Assembly: GCA_009767595.1 (NCBI GenBank)
Contig: VSDK01017448.1
Span: 652,074-716,073, forward strand
Length of the DNA: 64,000 bases
From: Symbiodinium kawagutii
Taxonomy: Eukaryota > Sar > Dinophyceae > Suessiales > Symbiodiniaceae
Direction of reading: 5' to 3'
Position 1 is the stretch's first letter; each line of letters begins with the position of its first letter. Position numbers and translations under genes: made by a program. The notes under the pieces are model-generated. The model saw nothing but the letters and a program-made list of their open reading frames with translations, did not search any database and was not told the origin of the DNA. Below, piece by piece: positions 38,801 to 50,400 of the stretch.

Positions 38801-41800
38801 GTGCGGGTGGCGGTTTGGAATGACTTCCCGCACGCCTCAAGAATTTTTTATTTCCAAGCCTGAAGGTTCAGCATTTTTTTCTTGTGGAGCTTGCGCGGCT
38901 CCTTCTGCATTTCAGAACTTGTCTGATGCCGGGGATATGCCGCAGCAGCCAAAACGAGGGTGTCGCCGGGCGGCCTCTTCTGGTCTTGCCGGTGCAAGCG
39001 CCAGCTCTGCATCTTCGGATCCCTCTGATTCGGCTTCAGTGGTGTCCTCTTCCGTTTCCGAAGGGTCAAGTGACAGCTCAAGTTCAAGCTCGTGATTCAG
39101 CAGCCAGCCCCCTCGCTTTGCCTGCCTCCCCAGCTGTGGCTGTGCGAGCCCTCCCTCCCCAGCTGTGGCTGGGCGAGCCGGCGCGTGCGGTGGCCTGAGC
39201 TGTGTTTTTTTTGTCAAATTTCAGTGCGGAGTCAAGTCCTTTCTTGCTCCGGCCTTCGCCAATCCATTTTTTCTCATTGCATACATCGGGGTTTGCAGCG
39301 CATTTGAGAGAGAAGATCTCATTGCGAACATGGCAGACACCTGTGGCTGATTTGCACAATACTCCCGATTCTGGCAATGAGTTCAAAAATGTGTGGCTGT
39401 GGCAGACCTAATGATTAGTAGTGGGTAGGTTTGGTTGGCACGGATAGTTTAGGGCGGACACTCACAAGGTTATAGTTCACTGCACTCTGAGGCAAGTCGC
39501 AGTTCACTGCACTCTGAGACATGTCACGGGTCCAGCAGTTCAGTGCACTCTGAAGCCAAGATACGAAACGTCACTGCACTCTGAGGCCTGTCACGTGGAA
39601 GCAGTTTCGGTTCTAGTACCTTTCATAGTTTTCGTGTCATTTTCCCACCAGCCGCCCCGGCTACCACCACATGCCGCTTGAGCGCGCATTGACGGAAATT
39701 TTGAATGATTGTAGCGCCCCTGCAGGGCTCCAACAGTTTCTGGACACTGAAGGATTGACCACTTGTGCCTTATTTTTTGATTGCGCCAAAGATGTCGATG
39801 AGTTGGAAGCCAAAGTGGCAGGCCGGATGGGGCCGCCCCCACCCCCCGTGCCTTGCCCCCCATCCGATCTGTTTGGAGGCGGGCCAAAGTCGAGGCAGAG
39901 CGGGCTTTGTCCGGCAGTGTTGATGCCCCGGAGGATTGGGAAATCCCCTTGAATCCTACCACCAAACATGCCTTGACAGCCAAGAGCTTGGCTGCCTACG
40001 GCATTGTTTTCCGGGCGCGCAGGATGCCCTGTGATTCTTTGCTTGGCCGCATTTACCGGGAGCGTGAGAAGCAGAGTCTGACGGCCTTCCCTCTGGGGCG
40101 GGTGCGTAGTCTGGCTACCTCCCCTCAAGCCAAAGAACGCGGCGCATTTTTATCAAAGAATTCACGTAAGGTTTTTGTTTTTCCCCTTATAGCATATATA
40201 TATATAGTTCCCTGGGAGACATGTCCGAGCTCATGCATGCATTTTTTCCTTTTTCGTCTGATTGTTGTTTAATAATGCTGGCCCAGGATTTTTTCGGCCG
40301 CCTGTTTTAATCATAGGTCGGTTTTCTAGGGGCGTTTCATGTCTGAGCCTGCTAGTTCCTGCCTGCATTTTGTTTCCCTGTCAGGTCAGAGTTTGGGCAG
40401 CGGCATCTTTCTTGAGCATGGCGTCGCCAAGGGCACGGACTTGACCACCACTGTCTATGGCTTCTGGCTCTCATTGTCGGTATTGATGAATGCCTACATT
40501 TTGGTAGGTGTCGATGGCTGGTGCTCCATGCAGGTTGCCGCGGACTACTTGGAGTTGGTCGAAGAGAAGCTTTGGCATCCTCGCTCCCCGGGCCTGCAAG
40601 CTGTAGCTGATGTTGAGCTTCGCCACCGGTTGCGTTGGGTGGAGCTCACCCGTGGGCCTGAAGGCTTGACGTTGGGCGAGGCCATCAAGACGAGCGTGTC
40701 TGAATTGGCTGGGGCTTGGCAATATGGTCCAGAGTTTCCGGTTCCTGCCAGCCCTCAGGGCCTGAAGCGCAAGCAGCCGGAAAAGGACAAGGAGTACACC
40801 ATCCAGGAATCGAAGGGCGGCGTTGCAATTTGCCACTTGTGGAACCAGGGCAAGTGCAAGGATGGCGAGAAGTGCCCGCACAACCGCCTCCACATTTGTG
40901 ACATCAAGGGGTGCGGCAAGTCGCATCGGCGGATTGACCACCGCAAAGGTGGTGCCTGAAGTGCTGTTGCTCGTGGGCAGCTCGTGTCCATGGAAGTGTT
41001 TCCTGGCATTTGTGACGAAAAGGGCTTTGAGCCAGTTTCTGAGTCATGCCAGAAACCATTTCCACAACACGGCAACCAGTGTGTCAGCAGCTGCATTGAT
41101 CGTTCTGTGCATCCTTTTCCTGCAGCGCCAGCTTTGCGGCTTGGGCCTGATCCTGAAGCATTTTTACAATTGAATGAGCATTCGGATAGGTTTTGCCCAT
41201 CAAGGGGCCGTTCTTTGACTGCTACATCATTGACAGCGTCTACGGGACTGCAGCCGCTTGGGCGGGCGTTGCCGCCCCTATTGCCTAAGGGCCTTGAGCC
41301 AGATGAACATTGGCGCCGGGCATGTTTTGATACCAAGCATCCGTTGGCGCAGCTTCCTGCCCTTCCTGCGTCGCTGATGGCTGCTATTAAGCGAATCCAG
41401 CAGATGGGCTCCGCTGTGGTGCAGTGGCGGGCAGCGCAATTGGTTCGAATCCGGCATTTGGCCCAGCAGCTTGCAGGAGTGCAGGAACGTTGGCAGCAGT
41501 CTCTCCACCCTCAAGTGCGCCGCATTATTGGCGCATGGCATCTTCCTTTGCTTCATGTATTGGCGCAAGAGGCCGGCTCTCAGGACAAGTTCTTCAATTT
41601 GGACTACAGCACCGGCCTACCCTGTGTGGGTCGCGCAGCTCATTTTTTTGTTTTGCAGCCCAAAATCACCAAGGCTTCAATGACTGTCGATGAATTGGTG
41701 CAACAAGCTCCGCGGCGGAATGCGCAGTTGCTGGCCGCCGTGCGCTCCTCTGGCGATGATGAGTTGGACCGGGCTAGCTTGCTGAAGACCGAACAGGAAT

Positions 41801-44800
41801 TAGATGCCGGGCTTATGTTGGGACCTTGGGACCCTTCCTCTGTGCCGAGCTGGGTCACAGTGGTGTCTCGCCGGTTTCCGATTTGGGAGCACCACGGTGC
41901 TCAGTCTGAACGGAAGTGCCGCAACATTGATGAAATGTCAGAAAGCTTGCTCAACAGCACAGTGGAAGATTTTGAAACGTACATCCCCCATGGCATCGAG
42001 CACATTTTGGCACTGGTGCGCATGTTGCAACAAGTTTTTTCACTTGACATGAAGCTGGCAGGCTATACTGCTGATTTTAAAGCCGCATACCGGCAGATCG
42101 CTGTGTGTCCTCAGCAACACCGCTTTCAGGGCATTGCGTGGTGGGATTGGAAACGCGGCCAAGTGATGGTTGGCGTCCTGACAGCTCTAGCGTTTGGCTC
42201 CCGTCGTTCTCCAGCAAACTGGGGCCGCCTCGTTTCCATGCTCATGACCATCGCGCGGCACCATTTGGCTCTTTTGGTTCTTGATTATGTGGATGATGTC
42301 AACAGTGTGGAGCCTGCTTTCTGTGCAGAAAGCAGCCGCGAAGCTTGGATCGAGTTGGTGGAGCTCCTTGGCTTGGTGCTGGACCCGCGCAAGTGTTCGC
42401 CTGCTGCAGTTGACCAGTTCGATTCCCTCGGAGTCCGCTGGACTCTCAATGATCCTGGTGGCCTTGTCCAAGTTTCGCCTGGTCGAATTGCCAGTTTGCA
42501 ATCAGACATCCAATCTGTTTTGGATGCGAATCTTCTGTATCCGGGCCATGCGGCCCGCTTGCGTGGCAAGCTTGGCTTTGCGGTGGTGGCAGCTTTTGGT
42601 CGCTTTGGTCGGGCACAGCTCTCGGCGTTGAAACGTCGCCAGTACAGCGTGGGCCTCAAAGATTTCAAGCTCACTCCAGTCCTCATCTCCCAACTTCAAT
42701 GGTGGTCTGCTCGCCTGGCGTCCATACCAGCGCGGGGCATTCCTCGAGCACCAGCAGCACAGTTTCTAGTAGCATATTCAGATGGAGAAGGGGCGGGTCA
42801 AGTAGCGGTGTCGCTGACATTTTTGGATCGACGTACCCAATTTTGCAGTACAACTGTCCCGCCGGCATTGCTTTCACGATGGGGCAATTCCCAGAACATT
42901 CATAGAATTGAGGCTGTAGGTCCTTCAATTCTGTTTCTGACATGGCCATTCCATTTGCGGGGACAGCTGTTGCTCTTCTTCATTGACAACCAGTCCGCTT
43001 TGGGAAGCATGATCGGTGGCTGGTCCAATGAATCGGTGTTGAATGACATCACATCGTTGACATGGGCCCTGGTTGCTGATTTTCAATGTCATGTATTTTT
43101 TGAATATGTTCCATCTGCATCCAACATTATTGATAAAGCCAGCAGAGCGGTGTCTGACGAAGACTTTGAAATCTATCGCTCTCGCGGCTGGGTGCAAATT
43201 TCTGCCTGCACCCCATGGCATTTGCTGGCCATTGATTAGTTCATGGTCCCAGCGCTGTGCGGGGATGCTGGTAATTGATTTTGCGCCTGCCTTCAGCGGG
43301 ACTTCTTCATCTTCGTCGCGAACATGGCAGACACCTGTGGCTGATTTGCGCAATACTCCCGATTCTGGCAATGAGTTCAAAAATGTGTGGCTGTGGCAGA
43401 CCTAATGATGATGGGTTGATGATGGTTGATTGATGATTAATGATTTTTATGTTTAATGATTGAATGTAGGGAACAGTAGCTAACAATAGGGTATCCGGGT
43501 ATTTCTCAAAATAGGGGACCCCCAAATCATCCAATGTTAAAAAGTGTATGTGAACTCCATCAATTTTGGAGGTTCCCAATTTTAAGAAACCCCTATATGT
43601 AGATAACTGCGATGACCATCATTGTTTAAATCATTTTTTGGTGATGAGCAGCATGTTTTTTGGAGGTGACCATCATTTTTTTGAGAGATGACTCATGATA
43701 AGAACTATTTTAACAGCCGGGTTGTGTGATAATTCAGATTGTCTAGATCATTGTGATGATGGACACGCTATCGGAGAGACTTGAATTCTTATCAGAAATC
43801 CCGACGACGCCGCTACTTGTGGTCAGTGTAAAGGATCCATCCCTCTCAGATAGCTCATGGTAGGGATTCATAGCCATCACCCCTCAACGACGGTTGCTAA
43901 TCCGAAGCAACGGCCGCCAGATTGCCCCGGGCATGGAAGTGTCCTACGTGGTGCGATTCAAGCCAGATGCCAGGATCGACCTGTGATTGCTCGTTTCGGG
44001 TAGCAACAAACAGCAATAACGAGCAATACTGGTTGGTGGTTGTAAACATTTTTTACTTTCCCCAATCTTAACCAACGGTTGATGGGTTGACTAATAATTT
44101 TCCTGAGGGTTGAAACCACCAACCAGAATAGCGATAACCAATTGACACCGACAAGAAGCAAGGTAAAGCGACCAACGATTCGGGACCTGTAAATGGAGTT
44201 CGTCAAATCTAGCAAACCTGTTTCCACGACTTGGGCGCCTAATGCTTGAGTGTAGCTTTGGGATGCGTCAATCCGATCAAGAAGGCATCATTCTCGATGG
44301 CAAGCGTTGCTCAAGAATTGGGAGCAACCTGCATCGTCCCATTCAAAATCAACCATGAAGACCCAGTCTGCGCATGATTGAACGGATCATGAGACATTTG
44401 CCTATGTTGATCCAAGAGAGCCTCACCCAAAAGAAGCGAATCAGTTTGAAAATTTACGAAGAAAAAGATATGATTGATTATATTTGATACTGGGAATGGG
44501 GCGGATCGCAACCTCAAGGGACAACGGATCTTCATTATTCCATTGTAGTGAATGCCTTAGTACCAAGTTGGAAGTAACACCCATAGCGATATCCTGATGG
44601 GGTTTGCCAACATGCACCAGTTGTTAGGTACAGTCTCCGTTAAAAGCTGACACGGTCCACAGCAGGGATAGTTTTTTCAGGAAGGGACTGCCAGGATTCA
44701 CTTGATCGATGTTTACACACTGTTATGATGAAAGACTCTATATACCTGATTGGTGACCAGATCCACAACAGGGTGCTTTGACAATGGAACAATAAGTAAT

Positions 44801-47371
44801 CAAGTGCCACGTTGACATGGCTTCTTGGCCGGCTTGCTATTAGGATTTCAATGGGCACCAGCTGGGCAACCACCGTGGCACCACGGGGTACCTCCAAGCG
44901 TTGAGACGTGCACCTTGGTCTCCAGGATAGACTATAGCTATGATCTTCGAGTCGTTGGGGGAGCCCGGGGGACTGTGGTCAAACTCTGAGAGTGGATTCG
45001 CCAGGCTGCAAAGCATCGGCAGGAAATGCGTATGGCTCATCAACCAATCTTGATGCTCACGTGTGTTTGACACATGGTCATGACCACATTCTCGCATGGC
45101 TTTGTATACGTCCAAATCCTGCAGTGGAGAGACTCCGCAAACAGCTGCTGTCCTTTTCCGGCGGCAAATGAGTTCTCGCATCTATCCTAGTTGGCCAATG
45201 ACCAATGGTAGATTCAGCTCTTAATAAACCACCATCAGTTAAACCATAAATAGGGCTTGTGATTTACTGAGCCAAGCATGAATCATTCACCTTGCTGTGT
45301 TTGTAGGGTTTGTTAATGGGAGATCCATATCAATAGACGGCCACTTTAGCCACAAATAGGTGGACAAATCTACCAACCATGAGAATCGCCAGTGCTAAGG
45401 TTCCTAGTCATATCCCCACATCGTTGGTGATCCAACCAGTATATAGTAGGCAGCAGTAGTGACCACTACCATTTTTTGAAGATTAATGGTAAATAGCATT
45501 ATAACTACAATGTTGAATTAGAGTCATGAATATTAGCTATGGACTTACATTATTTGACAATCATTATTCGTTCATGTGGTAGCTACACCCAATTAGCAAC
45601 CCATTTTTTGAGGGGTGACCCGTTACCCAGGAGGTCTCATATGGCATCCTAAGGTCACAGAGCGAGAAGAGTTCAGGTGCAGCTGGTCATTGGTTGGGAT
45701 CAGCCGCAAAACTGCTGGTTGTATGGTGGGGTCGGTAGGTAGGTAGGTAGGTAGGTAGGTACAGTAGCTAGGTTGGTTCCTGGTTGGTGGTAGGGCACGG
45801 TGTTTTGCGTGTGTTTCTTAATTCTTATTTTGCGTGAATGATGAAGAAAGGGACGCAGAAGAGTGTGGAAAGCAGGTTGGAAACAACGATGGAGGGATGG
45901 TACTTGCGCTAGTTTGGGCTCTTTTGGCAAGAGAAGCATAGCTTATGAACCCACCAAGCTGATAAGCTTTGCGAAAATTTTCGTTATCAATATCACTGGG
46001 ATATGATGCTTTCGCTGTTGGTAGTTCCTATCCTTTCTGGGCATTTGTCATCACCAGACCAACTCGTTGGGCCTTGGGAATTTGGGGTCGTGTTGCCCGA
46101 TTCAGCTGGTTGCTGGATCAGGTATGAAGGGGGTCTAGGGTAAGGAGACCAAGCTTGCTTGGTTGCCCATCAAGTCGGTGCACCACTATTTTTTGATTGC
46201 TCCCCATCATTAACGTCACCAACATGCTGACAACCTTGATTAATGATCCATTGTCAGCATCATCGACAATGGTCAAGGGTTGATGGCCAACGATGACGCT
46301 TACCATTTAATCTTCACGGCAAATGGTTAGTTGTAGATGTTCATCGCTGGTAAACCGTCAACCCGTCAGAACATATCATCACATTCAGCCATCATTGGCC
46401 CATCAGCACTATGCATCAATAAGTCACCATCATCTAAAACCCATCATGATCAAAAACACCAACCATCATTTGCAACCAACAGCTTCCAGCTTCCAATTTG
46501 TTACACTGAAACTATCACGAACCATCAACGAACCTCAAGTAACCATCAACGAACCTGAACTAACCAGCACTGACCATCATCTAAAACCAACCGCTGGTGA
46601 ACCCTTCCCCACGAGTCGCCCTCCGCTGAAATCGCTGCTCAGTGTGCCCATCCGGGCCTCCGGTGGATCGGCCCTCCTTGACTTTCCGGACGTGCCTTGG
46701 GCGACGTTGAGGACGAGTGGGTGGTTGGTTGGTGAATGCTTGGTACTGGTTGGTTAGACCATAGCTCTGTTGATATCTCAACGACAGTAAGGAGCCATGT
46801 TGATGCAGGTGAACCAAGAATAGGTGACTTTTGACGACAGTTGATCAGTGCTGGGTGAGGAGTTCGTTATCAGGCTGGTTTCAGGCGCTTTGTAGTGGTA
46901 GATCCTTATTAATAGAGACCCCTCAGTTCACCTTAGAGAGCTGTTGATTACCATCACATATGGGGGACTTATCAATGTGGATCCGAAATGAATAACTTAG
47001 TGTGGTACGAACCAACCAGTAGAGCATGTAGAGCCAAGCCTGTTAAGTGCTGAAAACATCTCAACAACACAGTGACCAAGGATCACCAAGAACGGGAACA
47101 ATCAACCACCGTTAACGATAGAGTGGTAGAAAACAATAGCCATTCGATATGACATTTCAGAAGAACAAGGATACGCAAGCAACAATAGTGTAATGGCTGA
47201 GTATCACCAACGCCACCGGCAACAGCAACAGCAGTAACAAAAACAGCGACGGAAACGACCACAACAACGACCACCACCAACATTACCAACAACGCCAACA
47301 ACAACGACAACGGCAACGACAACGACAACGACAATGACAACAACAGCAACAACGACAATGACAACAACAGC

Positions 47372-47415
<44 letters not shown>

Positions 47416-50400
47416 AGAAACAACAAAATATATAGATCGTATTTATATAAATAAGAACAGTTTCGGAATGATGGGAAGGAGGTGGGTGGAATTCCAATTG
47501 GCAAAGAGCATGAGGGAGATTTGGCAGGAAAGCACAATGACAATGAGAAACTTGTGATGGTCAAGCAATCCCAGCTCTCAATTGATTTGTTTCGGACTGA
47601 ACCTAGAGTGTGTCTTGGATTCTCCCTCCATCGGCCAGCAGTCCGAACATACTTTTCACACTTATTCAAGGGCTCCTTGCCAACCCTCAATCGGACAGTT
47701 TGTGAACACGTGCTGATCCCTACAAGCTTCAGCCAAGTTGATAACAACTGATCCAGGGATGTCTTATGAAAAACCTTCATTCTAAATTTTGGGGAGTGCT
47801 TGATGGCGGCGCATCCCTTTAATCGAAATAAAAACCCACAACTAAGCCCAACTTTTTTGTTGACGCTTTGGGTCTGGCACTTTGGAAACATTCAGGAACG
47901 GTTGTGTTGCAGTGCCATTGCCATCCGCGGTTCAATCGTTCAACCAACAATCAGATAAGCATACTGGTCGATTGACCATGACGGGAAGTTCCGTTCAGTT
48001 CCTGATACATCTACAGTAAGCATAGCCACAGTAATTACAGTAGTTCCTGCTTAAAAATAGCGGCACATGGGGGTTTCTCAAGTCACAGGGGTACCCCCAA
48101 ATCATCCTTTATATTAACTATTTATAGTAATAAACCAACTGTTCTTGGGGTTCCCATGGGCTCCCTATTTTGAGAACCCCCCATATCTGTTCCTGTGCTC
48201 ACAACTCCATGCTTGGCAAGCTGAGGTCGTCGACTTCGGGGATGACTGCACAGTGGGCTACCAGGTGCACTGATAGCTGGATGAGGTGTCAACCGCCAGC
48301 TATCCAACTCCGGTAATGCTTCATGTTTGTATCATTTTTCTGGCGCCATATCTTCATTGTTTGCCATGTAAGTGGGATGAGCGCTTGAAATGGTAGCAGA
48401 TTTTTCAAAATGACAGTTGGTTTCGGGAATACCTAAGACCATAATGAGCAGCAGCCACTGGCGGCAAGTTCAGTCGGCAAGTTTGTGCGGATTCGTCGTG
48501 AAGCGAGTGGGATCATGGTGGGTTAAAGCACTCGGTCTCTATTTCAAGAGGAGATGGGGCTCTATATGGCGTATCCAGTGCCTTGGATCTTAGAACCTCT
48601 CGGGGTAATCCTTGTGATCAGGACTTGAACTGGCCCCTATCCAAGCCGTCCACTTCCAACCGCAAAGAAAAGGAAGGCAACTGGTAGGAAGCTCAATTGA
48701 GACCCAAAAGAAGACCCGTGTCACTGCTTGGTGGTTGGGAAATCGAAACGCAACCAGCAGCTTTGCAGGGATGAAACACACCTGAGTTGCCAGTGTTACA
48801 GGGAGTCACTGACCTGATCTGGCAGTAACAAGGCTTCCCACTCTCCAGAAAGCAAGTAGGACACCCCTAGCCCCAGTAACAAAGCACCAGCTGCATTTCA
48901 GAAGCTCGGCCCTGTCCCAGTGCGAGCGAACGGTGCTGGTGCGCAACGTGGGTGATCGAGCCTCCAAGCTCCTGTGTCGGACCAGCGAGCCCTTCAGGTG
49001 CGCCGGGTTGGAGCTTTGGATTTCCATTTTCGAATGGAATTTGTTGGTGACAAATTCTGATTCGCCAACCTTTTAAGTTTCCAAGAGTTATTCTGACACC
49101 GCTCATTTAAGCAGTGACCAAACACCCACATCATTCAAGAACCTGAGGACTTCTGAGATGGATTCATCAAACAAACCATACACATCAGCAGCTGTCCACC
49201 CAAGCAGTTGACAACGATCACGGTCGATAGTGCGATAGTGACAGTGCTTCCAAGAGCTGTTGAGACCCTAAACACTGTGGAAATGTAACTTTTCACAGTT
49301 CTTCACTCTGAAACAAGTTTGACAACAGTTATCATAGTCATCATGGCCGGGATAGTCTAGGTCCCTCTAGGGATAACCGGTTGAACGAGTTTGACTGCTT
49401 CGCTTGCTAACATAGCTTGCACCTGATCATCACCAGCCTGTTTGCTTGGTGTAGGCTTCACCGCAGTAGAGTGGTGGCCCCTTCAGTTCACCCAAATGAC
49501 TGTTGCTATCTTGGGTGTTGACCTTCCAATCTGTTGGTTGTCATTTCCCGTTGTCAGGTTCTTGTGAGGTGACATTCCAGCCGCAAGTCGAGATTCCAAT
49601 TGCTTATCGTCAGATTGCTCCGATGTATTGCGGGGTAGCATTCCAATTGACTCAGTTGTTCGCTGGAGAACTAGCAACTGGAAGTAGAAGATCCTCCCGC
49701 AGGATCTCGTAGGCATCGTTCGATGACCTGTTTCCACATGGCGAGGTATGGCAATGCTTTACTGCCAGGTGGGTTTTCTATATGCCAAAAATCCAGCTGG
49801 AACCTGGTCCACCAGTTTCGGTGCTTCCCCAGGGTGCTTTTTTGAGGTCCCAATCCACCGGGCAACTTCCAGTCATTTCAAGGCATTTTGGGACATCCTA
49901 GAAGGTCAGTTCATCATAGTTCATCCACTTCTATTTTTCAGTTCCGTTCTTGGCAAAGGACTCTGGGTCTTGATGTTTTGTTGGGGAACGGTTGGGTTTC
50001 ACCAAGTGGATTCTGTCTCGTCCCGCCGCCAGCATCGACGTGCCGGATGGCTTCTTGGAGGAGGGAGCCTGTTGTCAGGCAGATGGGAGAGAGCAGCGTT
50101 TCCTAAAGGCCATAGTTGGTGTACCTGTTAGATTTGCCCCAACAGCTGTAGCTACTGAGCTAGACCAATCATTGAACATCACTAGTTCATCAAAGGAACC
50201 AAGAACGGTAAAGACTCAACAAGCTTTTTGCAGCTTTGGCGAGTTCCAAGGGTTTGGTTGTTGGATTTTGAGCAGGGTGGTATTGATGGACTCTTGCAGC
50301 TATTGTTGGATGTTGTTGGGCAATGTTGAGTAGGTCGGTAGTTTTTTCTGCTTGTTTCCAGCTGCTCCTGCTGCCAGGTCTCTGTCTTCTTCACGGCACC

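Larger units (their letters stand above)
36960..39410 (+). mobile_element. Module 1: tyrosine-recombinase unit of a two-part YR retroelement
   Basis: It begins with a 233-bp sequence (36960-37192) and ends with a 92-bp sequence (39324-39415) whose last five bases are the ATGAT that also opens the next module. Both ends are shared with module 2; the 233-bp copies are identical at every base, so the insertion is young. The interior holds only a tyrosine recombinase gene and its C-terminal extension. No reverse transcriptase is present. It lies in the HYDIN intron 36786-43920. Alternative: one half of a single element with internal repeats. Confidence 0.8.
39411..43409 (+). mobile_element. Module 2: Gag-RT-RNase H unit of a two-part YR retroelement
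   Basis: It starts with repeat A (39411-39643) and ends with repeat B (43318-43409). The interior carries a Gag-like region, a CCCH-like finger, reverse transcriptase and RNase H, but no recombinase and no DDE or endonuclease integrase. It abuts module 1 with a single shared ATGAT. The RT-RNase H order without protease or integrase, together with the recombinase next door, points to the DIRS order. Confidence 0.82.

Noticed and set aside
36960-43409. Classic DIRS structure with inverted terminal repeats, or LTR retrotransposon
   Set aside because: The shared ends are direct and unequal (A at the left, B at the right of each module), no DDE integrase or protease was seen, and the internal repeat copies flank separate gene sets.
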